From assembly GCA_035512595.1 (NCBI GenBank), contig DATKDU010000465.1, positions 1-44,693 on the forward strand: 44,693 nucleotides of DNA, read 5' to 3'. The DNA is from DATKDU01 sp035512595. GTDB lineage: Bacteria; Planctomycetota; Planctomycetia; Pirellulales; Pirellulaceae. Position numbers and translations under genes: made by a program. Position 1 is the stretch's first letter, and each line of letters opens with the position of its first letter. The notes under the pieces are model-generated. The model saw nothing but the letters and a program-made list of their open reading frames with translations. It did not search any database and was not told where the DNA came from. This document shows positions 24,416 through 32,805 of this stretch, one piece after another.

Positions 24416-26013
24416 CGTTTCTTCCCCCTGCGGCTTTTCGTTGCCGCGGATTGGGACTGTTCACGGACGGCGGTCGGTCGGCCCTGGCGCAGCGACGGAT
24501 CCTGCTGCCCTGACTCTACCGACCACGGCTGGGGAATGCCACTGGTCAAGCCGCGGTAGCCCCGCAGCGGCTCGCCCAGGACGACACCCTGGTCGGTAAT
24601 CTGGTACTCGACCATGTCGATGCTGTGCTGGCTGCGGCGCATCTTGATCACCATCAGCATCTTGCGGAGTTGGCCGTTGATCGACACGTACCGCATCCGC
24701 ACGATGTCGTCGGCCAGGAACGAGACGGTGAACTTGCTCAGGGTCATCGACGTGAAATCTTCCTCGATCTCCACGGTGCTGACGATGGTCACGCCCAGCC
24801 GCGTGAGTGCCGCGATCATGCGGTACAGCGATTCGCGAAAGTCTTCGCGGAAACCGGGGGCCAGCGCCATCTCGAAGCCGACCAGCGAGTCGATCACCAG
24901 CCGCCTGGCGCCGATTTCCTTGACGCTCCTGATGATCTCGTGCACCGTTTCATCGACGGACAGGTCCAGCGGCCGCAGGTAGATGAGCTTGAGCTGGCCG
25001 TCTTTCTGCGGCGTGTCGAAGTCGATGCCGAACATCTTGGCGCGGTGGATGTGCTCCTGGGGCAGCTCCTCGAAAATGGCGACGATCCCCGGTTCGCCCT
25101 GCGCCAGTCCCTCGGCAATGAACTGCATGCCGAGGGTCGATTTGCCCGAGCCGGAGGGCCCCGCCAGGAGCAGGCTCTCGCCTTCGGGAATGCCGCCGCC
25201 CAGCATGGCATCCAGCGCGGGGACGCCGATGGAAACGCGCCGCTGGCCCTTGACGTGCCCCGATTCGGCGCTGAGGCCGAATGTCCGCGGGAAGGCTTGC
25301 ACGCCGTCCTCGGTGATGCGGAACGTGTGCATGCCGGTCACCGAAGCCTGGCCGCGAAGTTTCATGATCTGCATCTTGCGGACGATGGAGTTCCGCTCGA
25401 TGCTCTGGTACAGCCACAACAGGCCGTCGGCCACGGTGAACACCGGGTTGTCGCGCAATTCCCCTTCGACATATTCGCCCAGCAAAAAGCTGGTGGCGTG
25501 CCAGCTCGTCAGGTGCAGGGCCAGCCGCTGGATGAAGCCCTGCAGCTCCAGTTCGGCTCCCCCCTGCTGCGCGCGGCGGACGACGGTGCGGAACGAATCG
25601 ACGACGACGAGGCGCGCGTCGGCCGCCTCGACCTCCTTGACGATCTCGTCCAGGACGGCGCCTAATTCCTTTTCCAGCACCGTCTGGCTGAGATTGATGA
25701 ACCGGATCGCCCCATCGACCTTGTCAAAGTCGAAGAACGAGAACTGCTGCTGATAGCGAAGCATTTTTACTGCCGGCTCGCCCAGCACGGTGAAATACAG
25801 CGCCGGCCGCTCCTGGCTGGCGTTGGCGAACATGATCTGGTGGGCCAGCGTCGTTTTGCCGCAGCCCGGCGCGCCGGCCAGGATGTTGAACGAGAACTCC
25901 GGCAAGCCGCCGCCGAGAATCTCATCGAGCCCGGGCACGCCCGTGGGCAGCAGGTCAATTTGGACCCGCTCGAAATCCCGGCCGTTTCCTCGATCTGGTT
26001 CTGGCGTCGTCAT
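24412..26013 (-). CDS. KaiC-like double-domain RecA-superfamily ATPase
   Basis: 533 residues with two KaiC domains. CI has Walker A GAPGCGKT (47-54) and Walker B LVVVDS; CII has GPSGSGKS (285-292), the catalytic-glutamate pair FEE (314-316) and LVIDSL. In CI the glutamate pair is weakened (VLGEP). By alignment from the conserved RYVSI, the cyanobacterial phospho-site S431 keeps a Ser but T432 is Phe, so the two-site phosphorylation cycle is probably not conserved. A basic tail (TKSRRGKKR) ends the protein. No kaiA or kaiB is nearby. It is coupled by 4-bp overlaps to a small protein upstream and a histidine kinase downstream, which suggests a signalling ATPase and not a clock. Confidence 0.92.
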   Translation of the reverse strand: MTTPEPDRGNGRDFERVQIDLLPTGVPGLDEILGGGLPEFSFNILAGAPGCGKTTLAHQIMFANASQERPALYFTVLGEPAVKMLRYQQQFSFFDFDKVDGAIRFINLSQTVLEKELGAVLDEIVKEVEAADARLVVVDSFRTVVRRAQQGGAELELQGFIQRLALHLTSWHATSFLLGEYVEGELRDNPVFTVADGLLWLYQSIERNSIVRKMQIMKLRGQASVTGMHTFRITEDGVQAFPRTFGLSAESGHVKGQRRVSIGVPALDAMLGGGIPEGESLLLAGPSGSGKSTLGMQFIAEGLAQGEPGIVAIFEELPQEHIHRAKMFGIDFDTPQKDGQLKLIYLRPLDLSVDETVHEIIRSVKEIGARRLVIDSLVGFEMALAPGFREDFRESLYRMIAALTRLGVTIVSTVEIEEDFTSMTLSKFTVSFLADDIVRMRYVSINGQLRKMLMVIKMRRSQHSIDMVEYQITDQGVVLGEPLRGYRGLTSGIPQPWSVESGQQDPSLRQGRPTAVREQSQSAATKSRRGKKR

Positions 26014-26447
26014 GATTGCGTCTCAGTTTCGGAGCCGTAAATCTCGTCCCAGGGAGCATTGGGCCAGGCCTCGCGGACCACTTGCAGCGTGAGCCGCTCG
26101 CCGATGAACGTCACCAGCAAGGCCAGCAGGTGGGCGGCGATGGCGGCGGCCGCCTCGCTGCCATGATCGGGCGTCGTGGCAGAAAGCGGTTCGAACCCCG
26201 TCAACTCGCCGCTGGACTGGACTTGCACGCTCCCCAGTGCGGGCACCTCTTGACGGGCCACCGCCAGCGCCCGCCGCAATAGCGCTGCAAAGCCGTCCTG
26301 CCCGACCAGCCGCGTCAGTGCCGCCCGCAGCGTGTGGCAGACCCGAACTGCCGCCGCCGCGCGGGCCTCGCTCCCGTTTCCGCCAGCACCTTCCAGCGCC
26401 AGGAGCTGACTGGCAAGCGCGCGCATCGTTGGCGGGGGTGCATCCAT
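26010..26447 (-). CDS. Small conserved partner protein of KaiC/kinase cassette
   Basis: 145 residues, no named domain recognised. It is mostly helical: AAVRVCHTLRAALTRLVGQD, GFAALLRRALAVARQEVPAL, a short strand segment (VQVQSSGELTGFEPL), then AAHLLALLVTFIGERLTLQV and VVREAWPNAPWDEI. I recall similar short proteins (with xCxxLRxxLxxLxGxxGFxxLLxRAL) beside hybrid kinases in other bacteria, without a known function. It overlaps the KaiC-like gene by 4 bp and is the first gene of the cassette. An extended -10 promoter lies about 65 bp upstream. Confidence 0.75.
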   Translation of the reverse strand: MDAPPPTMRALASQLLALEGAGGNGSEARAAAAVRVCHTLRAALTRLVGQDGFAALLRRALAVARQEVPALGSVQVQSSGELTGFEPLSATTPDHGSEAAAAIAAHLLALLVTFIGERLTLQVVREAWPNAPWDEIYGSETETQS

Positions 26448-26506
26448 CGAAAATGGGCTAGAGCTTGACTAGTGTGCGAAGAGTTCGCGCCACAGTTAGG
26501 CACAGC

Positions 26507-26534
26507 ATTTTATCACAAATGCTAGCGCAAGCAA
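26507..26534 (-). promoter_or_regulatory. Candidate promoter of the KaiC/kinase cassette
   Basis: Minus strand TTGCTT (26529-26534), 16 bp, then TGA-TAAAAT (extended -10, 26507-26515). A 6-bp inverted repeat (GCATTT / AAATGC) overlaps the -10 and could be an operator. The leader to the ATG at 26447 would be about 53 nt. Confidence 0.45.
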
Positions 26535-26628
26535 TCAATTGCCTCCAGCGGAATTGTCGCGGGGCCGCCGCGCAGGGACAAAGTGACGCACCCCCGCGCG
26601 AAACGAATTCAAGCCCACTCCGGGCGAT

Positions 26629-26751
26629 TCATTCCTTCCACGCGCTGCCGTACTGTTCAGCAAAGACCATTCGCGGCAGTTCGAACCGCCCGCCGTACGC
26701 CTCATTGGGAATGGCGAACTCGCGTTTGACGGCCGCCGCGTCGAACTCTCG
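26629..26751 (-). pseudogene. Possible gene fragment in the 26.5-26.8 kb gap
   Basis: An open stretch of 40 codons after a TAA at 26752-26754 encodes FDAAAVKREFAIPNEAYGG followed by RFELPRMVFAEQYGSAWKE and a stop. The composition looks like the real C-terminus of a protein, but there is no good start or ribosome site, and further stops lie upstream. I cannot name a family. The rest of this roughly 400-bp gap holds only the promoter at 26507-26534 and nothing else I recognise. Confidence 0.25.
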
Positions 26752-26848
26752 TTACACGCCGATGCGGCTGCCGAACTATCGAGAATCGCCCCTCCTTCGC
26801 GTACAATGAATCGGTCCGCCATCTTGGCAGGATTTGGGAGCATCTGCT

Positions 26849-28636
26849 TTGTCCGTCGGCTCGACTCGCGACCGCATCACCTGTCCGCACTGCCAGGGGA
26901 GCCTCAAGGCCCCTCCGCTGCCGGCGGGCTCGCTTTGCACGTGCCCCAAATGCGGCCAGTCGTTCCCCATTGGCCAGCCAGCCGCGGTGAAGAGTGCCGC
27001 CGCGCTGCCGGCCAGTACGGTTGCTGCTCCGGCAAGCCCCGCCCCCAAGCCCTCGCAGCCCAAGCCGCCGGTCGCCAGGCCGCCGGTCGAAGCACCGGTG
27101 CGTGCGGAGTTCGCCGACGAATCGGTGAGGATGACGCCGCAGCGAAGCACGCCGCCGGCCGCTACTCTCCCTGCCCCCCGATCCGACGCCGATTCCCAGC
27201 AGGAGCGGCAACTGCAAGATCTGCTGTCCGCTCCCACGAAGGGAGTCGCGAGCGCATCGACGCGCCAAGTAGCGCGCCCCGCCACGGCCGCCACACAGCC
27301 CGCCCATCAACAGGCCGCCCGACCACTGGCGGCGGAAATTGGCCCGGTCATCCCTGCTCACGTACCGGCCCCCGAGATCCCCGTCGTCTGCCGGCTCTGC
27401 GGCACGCGGATGTACGCCAGGCCCGAGCAGATCGGCACGAAGATTCGCTGCCCCGATTGCCACTCCGACAACGAAGTGCTCGCGGTGCAGACTCCGGCGG
27501 CCATCGTTCGCACGAAGCCCGCCGAAGCGGGGGACGACTTCGCACTCTCCGATCCGGGGCAGCGGCCGGCCTACCGCCCGATGGTCGAGCCGCGCGGCGA
27601 CTATGCGGCGCTTAAATACCTCGATCCGTCCGCACCGCCGCGCCGCGAAGGTGCGCCTGCCCAGCCCCGCGCCGTTTCCACCGACATGACGATGACCCTC
27701 AGCCAGGCCGCCATGGACGACAACGACGGCCAGGAGGTGGTCCTCAGCGCGCCGGTGGAGCGGATCGACGTCAAGGAAATCGTCAAGCTTCCCGAGCCCG
27801 ACGATCCGGACGAAGACAACCAGTACCGCGGCCGGTTCCGCGATGAGGAATGGGGCTTCATCGGCGACCCGCGGCAAAAGGATGCTTGGAAGAAAAGCCC
27901 GTTTTACTTCGGCATTCTCAGCTTCCCCTTCTATCCGCAGACCGCCATGCGGCTGGTCCTGTACTCCTTCCTGCTGACCATCGATTTGACGTTCTTCCTC
28001 GCGGCCATCTTCTTCGCCCAGACGGAGTCGCCGCTGCTTATCGCGGCCCTGGCACTGATCGTTCCGTCGTCGATCTTGTTGGTGTTCATTCTCGGGGGCT
28101 CGCTCCCCTGCCTGGTGGCGATCGCGCAGGACACGGCCAACGGATACGACTCGGTCGAAGGCTGGCCCGACTGGAACATCGCCGAATGGCTGTTCACCGC
28201 CATGATGATTCCCGCGGCAGCATTCCTGGCGGCACTTCCGGGCTCGATTCTCTCCAGCGGATTGTTCGCCCTGGGCAAGCCAGGCTTCCTTCTGTCTCCC
28301 TATCCGATCCTCGTCAGCGAGCTGATCTTCTTTCCGATCATCTTCGGCTCGATGCTGGCGGAAGGCTCGTTCATGCCCGTGTCGGGGGCGCTGCTCAAAT
28401 CGTTCCAGCGGCGGGGGGAAGGGTGGATGCTCTTCTACTCCATGTCGATCCTGCTGGGGATCGTGCTGGCGGCTTCGATAGCGATGTTCGAGCTGGGAGT
28501 CCAGTTGCGAACGATTCTGGTGGCCCCCTTCTCCGCCGTGTTGTGGGTGCTGGGCATCATCCTGTACTTCCGGCTGCTGGGGCGGATGCTGTGGTACGTG
28601 CAGAACTACCGGCGGGAGCGAGACCCGCTGGAGTGA
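26849..28636 (+). CDS. Zinc-ribbon membrane protein, planctomycete type
   Basis: About 595 residues. I favour the TTG at 26849, which has GGGAG eight bases upstream; a TTG 15 bp earlier is also possible. The N-terminus is a zinc ribbon (CPHC ... CPKCG). A Pro/Ala-rich linker follows, then a second ribbon (CRLCG ... CPDCHSD) at about 190-215, a further polar stretch, and a C-terminal membrane region with about six spans (FYPQTAMRLVLYSFLLTIDL, LIAALALIVPSSILLVFIL, MSILLGIVLAASIAMFEL and others). I recognise the architecture as common in planctomycetes but know no function. The WPDWNIAEWLFTAMMIP loop is a good family marker. Confidence 0.85.
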   Translation: MSVGSTRDRITCPHCQGSLKAPPLPAGSLCTCPKCGQSFPIGQPAAVKSAAALPASTVAAPASPAPKPSQPKPPVARPPVEAPVRAEFADESVRMTPQRSTPPAATLPAPRSDADSQQERQLQDLLSAPTKGVASASTRQVARPATAATQPAHQQAARPLAAEIGPVIPAHVPAPEIPVVCRLCGTRMYARPEQIGTKIRCPDCHSDNEVLAVQTPAAIVRTKPAEAGDDFALSDPGQRPAYRPMVEPRGDYAALKYLDPSAPPRREGAPAQPRAVSTDMTMTLSQAAMDDNDGQEVVLSAPVERIDVKEIVKLPEPDDPDEDNQYRGRFRDEEWGFIGDPRQKDAWKKSPFYFGILSFPFYPQTAMRLVLYSFLLTIDLTFFLAAIFFAQTESPLLIAALALIVPSSILLVFILGGSLPCLVAIAQDTANGYDSVEGWPDWNIAEWLFTAMMIPAAAFLAALPGSILSSGLFALGKPGFLLSPYPILVSELIFFPIIFGSMLAEGSFMPVSGALLKSFQRRGEGWMLFYSMSILLGIVLAASIAMFELGVQLRTILVAPFSAVLWVLGIILYFRLLGRMLWYVQNYRRERDPLE

Positions 28637-28644
28637 ACCGCCGT

Positions 28645-30498
28645 CTATTCGGGTTGATTGCCGCCGCTGAGTTTCTCGCGCGCCTGCTGGATGAGCTCGC
28701 GGGCCCACTCCTTGTCGTCGTAGAGCGCCACGATCCCTTGCCGGATTCGGTTCGCCGCCGCCGGATCGGAGCCGGCCAGCTCATCGGCCGCCGCCAGCCG
28801 CTCGGCCAGCAGCTTCTTCTCGGCGGCAATGGATTCCGCCAGCGAATCGCGCAATTGCTCGATCTGCTGGCGGGCCAACTCCAGACACTGCTCGGCGGTG
28901 CGCTGCTCCTCGGCACTGCCGCCCAGCTCTTTGCTCCCCGAGAAGGCGTCCACCAGCGCCTGAAAGCGGGCGAGTGCGGCTGCGGGATCGGTGGTGCTCT
29001 GGCGCATCGCCAGTAAATACTCCCGCTCGATCGGCGAGAGGGTTTCGCCGCTGCCGAAGCGGGTCCGCCGCTCAAACCGGCTTTGCAGGCGGTTTCGCTC
29101 GATCTCCTCGTGCAGCTCCCTGATCTCGTCGCTACGGGGATCGTCGGGAAAGGTCGCCAGAAAAGTGGTGATTTCCGCGGCGACATTCGTCAATTCTTCG
29201 CCGCCCCCTTCGGCCGCATTTTGAATCCGGCGATACATTGCGTCTGCATCGGGGGGGAGCGTGGCGTAATAAAAGAAGGCCGCCAGCAAGAGCACGACGG
29301 CCGACACCAGTCCGCCGATCTTGAGCCAGGCGACCAGCGGATGCTCCTCGTCGCCGGCGATGGCGCGGCTGGCCCCCAGTTCATCCTTGCCGACGGTGGT
29401 AAAGACCGTTTTCTTCTCGGGAGGTGCCGCCGTCTCGATCGGCGCGTCCCCACCTTCGGCCCGCGTCGCCGATCGGGCGACGGTCACCGCCGGAATGCTC
29501 AGGGAAGGCGGCAGCTTACCGGGCGCCAGCTCCGCTTCGCTCCCCACGGCGGCATCCGTGCCATCCCCAGCAACGGGCAGCGGCATCGTGGGTCGCATGC
29601 TCGCGGCCAGCGAGGTCTGAATCGGCTTCGCAGATCCGCGACCGTCTTCGTCGGTGGGCAGGTCGAGCCGCGTCTCCATCGACAGCGCGTGGACCATCGC
29701 CTTGAGGCGATTCGCCAGCGCGACCGCCGTGGGAATCCGCTTCTGCGGGTCCTTCTCGAGAAGTTGATTGACGATGTTTTCGAGTTCTTCCGGCACGTCG
29801 GGATTGAGCCGGTGCAGCGGCGCGGGCTTCTCGAACCGCAACCCCTGAATCACCTCCGGCAGCGACTTGCCGGCAAACGGCGGCCGCCCGGTGAGCAACG
29901 CGTAGAGCACGCTCCCAAGGCTATACAGATCGCAGCGGCTGGTGACGGGCTTGCCTTCCGCCTGCTCGGGGGCCATATAGTCGGCCGTCCCCAGCACGCC
30001 GCCATCCACGGTGAAGCTGGCCCCGCCGTACAGCTTGGCAATGCCGAAGTCCGTGAGCTTGGTGTGCTCGTGCGGATCGATGAGCAGGTTGGCCGGCTTG
30101 AGATCCCGGTGGATGACCCCCCGGTCGTGGGCGTGCTTGAGGGCCTGGGCGACGTCGATGCCGATGCGGGCTACTTCCCGCCAGTGGAAGCGGCGGCCGG
30201 AGAGCAGTTCGTCCTGGAGGCTGCGCCCTTCGACCAGCTCCATCACGTAAAACAGGTGATCGTCCTGCTCGCCGAAGGCGAAGAGCTGCACGATGTTGGG
30301 GTGCAAGAGCTTCTTGAGCGTTTCGACTTCCAGCTTGAACCGCTCGCGAAAGTTCTGATCGTCGGTCAGTGCCGGGTTGAGCACCTTCACCGCCGCCCGC
30401 TCGCCCGTCTCGACGTTGTGGCCGACGTACACCGCCCCCATGCCGCCCCGGCCGAGAATCTTTTCGAGGCTGTAGGGGCCGAGACGTTCGAGCTTCAT
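28645..30498 (-). CDS. Serine/threonine protein kinase with one membrane span
   Basis: 617 residues from the ATG at 30498; an ATG 42 bp earlier would overlap the upstream gene. A complete Hanks kinase domain occupies residues 9-270: glycine loop GRGGMGAVY, K38 in AAVKVL, HRDLKPAN at 130-137, DFG at 150-152, GTADYMAPEQAEG in the activation segment. A polar juxtamembrane region follows, then one span (GGLVSAVVLLLAAFFYY). The outer part is about 200 helical, Glu/Ala-rich residues that look like TPR or coiled-coil repeats (LARFQALVDAFSGSKEL, AEQCLELARQQIEQLRDSL). Probably an inside-out sensor with unknown ligand. It ends 8 bp from the convergent zinc-ribbon gene. Confidence 0.92.
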   Translation of the reverse strand: MKLERLGPYSLEKILGRGGMGAVYVGHNVETGERAAVKVLNPALTDDQNFRERFKLEVETLKKLLHPNIVQLFAFGEQDDHLFYVMELVEGRSLQDELLSGRRFHWREVARIGIDVAQALKHAHDRGVIHRDLKPANLLIDPHEHTKLTDFGIAKLYGGASFTVDGGVLGTADYMAPEQAEGKPVTSRCDLYSLGSVLYALLTGRPPFAGKSLPEVIQGLRFEKPAPLHRLNPDVPEELENIVNQLLEKDPQKRIPTAVALANRLKAMVHALSMETRLDLPTDEDGRGSAKPIQTSLAASMRPTMPLPVAGDGTDAAVGSEAELAPGKLPPSLSIPAVTVARSATRAEGGDAPIETAAPPEKKTVFTTVGKDELGASRAIAGDEEHPLVAWLKIGGLVSAVVLLLAAFFYYATLPPDADAMYRRIQNAAEGGGEELTNVAAEITTFLATFPDDPRSDEIRELHEEIERNRLQSRFERRTRFGSGETLSPIEREYLLAMRQSTTDPAAALARFQALVDAFSGSKELGGSAEEQRTAEQCLELARQQIEQLRDSLAESIAAEKKLLAERLAAADELAGSDPAAANRIRQGIVALYDDKEWARELIQQAREKLSGGNQPE

Positions 30499-30511
30499 GG
30501 CAAGAGAACGG

Positions 30512-30946
30512 TCACGATGATTTTGCCGGTGCCGTGCCAAACTCCGCTTGCTTCCCCTTCCACTCCTCTTCCTTCTTCGCCCGCAGCTTATCCCAGGCGC
30601 TTTCCATCAGCGGAACCTGACAGCCCCCCTTGGTTTTGCAGTCGTTAGCGCCGACGTTTTCGCCGCAGCCGCCGAGACCTTTGCACTCGTTCTGGCCGCC
30701 GCAGGAGTGCTCCTTAGCCGTGGCGCAGGCTCCCTGGCCGCGACAGGCGTTGTCGCCTCCTTTGCCCTTCCCTTTGCACTCGTTCAGGCCGCGGCAGAGA
30801 TGGGCATCGGCGACCGCTTTGCCGTCAGTGGTTCCGTCAGCCGGTTGGTCCTTGCCGCCGCAGCCAATGACTGCACCGGCGGCCAGCCCGCCGAGTGCCG
30901 CGGCCGTCAGTTCGTGGAAGCGGCGGCGATCGATGGAATCACGCAT
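30512..30946 (-). CDS. Cys-rich Tat-exported protein with CxGxxxCKG repeats
   Basis: 144 residues. A twin-arginine leader (DRRRFHELTAAALGGLAAGA) ends near a Cys (VIGCGG), so it may be a Tat lipoprotein. The mature part has nine cysteines in a quasi-repeat: LCRGLNECKGKG, NACRGQGACAT, HSCGGQNECKGLGGC, NDCKTKGGC. A lysine-rich tail follows. The pattern recalls small Gly/Cys-rich exported proteins linked to metal binding or to DUF692-dependent modified peptides (bufferins), but no DUF692 gene is in this window and I would not assign that role. It starts upstream of the kinase gene on the same strand, separated by 13 bp. Confidence 0.8.
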   Translation of the reverse strand: MRDSIDRRRFHELTAAALGGLAAGAVIGCGGKDQPADGTTDGKAVADAHLCRGLNECKGKGKGGDNACRGQGACATAKEHSCGGQNECKGLGGCGENVGANDCKTKGGCQVPLMESAWDKLRAKKEEEWKGKQAEFGTAPAKSS

Positions 30947-31240
30947 GGAGATTTCCTTTCAGGTGAAGGTCAACCGTTACGCTAGCCGCCGCTTGAATGG
31001 TCGTCCAGCGGGCAATGCGCCGCGACGATGCCGCCGGGGAAGAAGACAGGAAGATGGGGGACAGGAAGATGAGTACGGAAACCTGGACTTGCGGAAACGA
31101 TTCGTTGGAACCGCGGAGGGCGCGGCGAACACGGATCGGGTTGTCCCGATTGCGTCCGCTTTCCTCTCCTCCATTTTCTTGTCCTTCATCTTCCTGTCTG
31201 CCCATTGCCTACGCGTTCTGCCGCGGCCAGTGCCGGCCCT

Positions 31241-31249
31241 TGGTATACT
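31241..31249 (+). promoter_or_regulatory. Candidate extended -10 promoter of DUF1501 gene
   Basis: TGG followed by TATACT (31244-31249), an extended -10 with five of six -10 matches. The transcription start would be near 31256, about 26 nt before the ATG at 31282. No strong -35. Confidence 0.45.
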
Positions 31250-31281
31250 GATAGGATCCCGCCCCGCTTGAGTGAGTACGC

Positions 31282-32715
31282 ATGCGATCTTTCCCCCCAT
31301 CGGCTCCCGCTTTGACGGATCGCCGCACTTTTCTCGAGCAGTCCAGCTCCGCCCTCGGCTCGATGGCCCTGGCGTGGCTGTTAGCTCACGACGCGGCGGG
31401 CGCCGACAAGTCCAAGAGCGGGCTGCACCATCCCGCCAAGGCCAAACGCTGCATCCACATCTTCTCCCCCGGCGGCGTGAGCCACGTCGATACGTTCGAC
31501 TACAAGCCCGAGCTCGACAAGCTCGACGGCAAGGAACTGATGGGGAAAGGGAAGATCGACACGTTCTTCGGCAAGCCGGGCGTGCTCCGCAAGGCACTGT
31601 GGCCGTTCAAGCAGTATGGTCAAAGCGGCGCGTGGGTCAGCGATCTCTTCCCGCACATCGCCACCTGCGTCGATGACTTGGCGATCGTACATTCGCTGGT
31701 CGCCAAAAGCTCGTCGCACACCCCGGCCTGCTTCCAGATGAATACCGGCTTCACGCTCAACGGCTATCCGAGCCTCGGCGCGTGGTTGTCGTATGGCCTG
31801 GGAAGCGAAAACGAGTCGCTGCCGACGTTCGTCGTCCTTCCCGACCCCCGCGGCATTGTCAACGGCGGCTCGAGCAACTGGGGAAATGGATTTCTGCCGG
31901 CGGAGCATCAAGGGACCGCGTTCGACACAGCGTCCAAAGAGCCGGTCGCCAACTTGAACACTCCGGCCGCAATCGGCCCGGCCACGCGGCGGGCGAGCAT
32001 GGACTTTCTGGCGAAGATGAACCGCCAGTTTGCCGACGATCATCCGCTGGATAGCGCATTGTCCGCGCGGCTCAAGTCGTACGAGCTGGCGGCACAGATG
32101 CAGTCGAGCATCCCCGAGGCGATCAACTTTGCCGACGAGACGGCCGAAACGCAGAAGCTGTACGGCCTGGACAATCCGCTGCTGGCCGGCTTTGGCCGCA
32201 ACTGCCTGCTCGCGCGGCGGCTGATCCAGCGCGGCGTGCGATTCGTGCAGCTTTATAACGGCGGGGCGCTCGGCTCGCCGCGAATCAACTGGGACGCCCA
32301 CGAGGACGTCATGGACAACCACAGCAAACAAGGAGTTTTATTGGACCAGCCGGCCGCCGCGCTGCTCAAAGACCTCAAGCGCAGCGGCCTGCTCGACGAC
32401 ACGCTCGTTTTCTGGTCGAGCGAGTTCGGCCGCACGCCGTTTACCGAAGGGCTCGACGGCAAAGGGCGCGACCACCACAACCTCTGCTTCACCGTCTGGC
32501 TGGCCGGCGCCGGCATCAAGAGCGGCATTCGCTACGGCGCGACCGACGAGGTCGGCTATCACCCGGCCCTCAATCCCACGACCGTCTACGATCTGCACGC
32601 CACCGTGCTGCACCTGCTCGGCATCGACCACACGAAGCTGACGTTTTATCACAACGGCATCCAGCGGCGGCTGACGGACGTGCATGGGCACGTCGTGTTT
32701 GATGTACTATCGTGA
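31282..32715 (+). CDS. DUF1501 domain Tat-exported protein
   Basis: 477 residues. Twin-arginine leader at 13-40 (DRRTFLEQSSSALGSMALAW). The family core is complete: CIHIFSPGGVSHVDTFDYKP, the HSLVAKSSSHTPACFQMNTG loop, WSSEFGRTPFTEG and GRDHHNLCFTVWLAGAGIKS, ending in HLLGIDHTKLTFYHNGIQRR. It is a different subgroup from the two copies at the left end of the window (longer loop, GVSHVDTFD in place of GPSHMDLFD). No DUF1549/DUF1553 gene lies directly beside it here, so its usual partner is elsewhere or lies far off. A candidate promoter precedes it. An inverted repeat begins 5 bp after its stop. Confidence 0.92.
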   Translation: MRSFPPSAPALTDRRTFLEQSSSALGSMALAWLLAHDAAGADKSKSGLHHPAKAKRCIHIFSPGGVSHVDTFDYKPELDKLDGKELMGKGKIDTFFGKPGVLRKALWPFKQYGQSGAWVSDLFPHIATCVDDLAIVHSLVAKSSSHTPACFQMNTGFTLNGYPSLGAWLSYGLGSENESLPTFVVLPDPRGIVNGGSSNWGNGFLPAEHQGTAFDTASKEPVANLNTPAAIGPATRRASMDFLAKMNRQFADDHPLDSALSARLKSYELAAQMQSSIPEAINFADETAETQKLYGLDNPLLAGFGRNCLLARRLIQRGVRFVQLYNGGALGSPRINWDAHEDVMDNHSKQGVLLDQPAAALLKDLKRSGLLDDTLVFWSSEFGRTPFTEGLDGKGRDHHNLCFTVWLAGAGIKSGIRYGATDEVGYHPALNPTTVYDLHATVLHLLGIDHTKLTFYHNGIQRRLTDVHGHVVFDVLS

Positions 32716-32719
32716 CGCT

Positions 32720-32750
32720 AATGCGGAATGCGGAGTGCGGAATGCGGAGT
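32720..32750 (+). repeat. Left 31-bp inverted repeat of a four-helix-bundle element
   Basis: Made of 7-nt units TGCGGAA and TGCGGAG alternating four times. The 31-bp sequence pairs with 33202-33232 at 29 of 31 positions. It begins 5 bp after the stop of the DUF1501 gene. Confidence 0.9.
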
Positions 32751-32805
32751 GAGAGGCACCGGTGTCGAATCTTCTGATTGTTTTTCGATGATGGGAGTGC
32801 GCATC

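Noticed and set aside
24412..26013. Circadian clock (kaiABC) locus
   Set aside because: Only a KaiC-like protein is present; kaiA and kaiB are missing and one phospho-site is replaced, so a clock role is not supported.
26702..28708. Open frame of 668 codons on the minus strand
   Set aside because: Antisense to the zinc-ribbon membrane protein, whose zinc motifs and membrane spans are clearly real; the antisense product is low-complexity Arg/Gly/His.
29083..30648. Open frame of 521 codons antisense to the second kinase
   Set aside because: Shadow of an unambiguous kinase gene.
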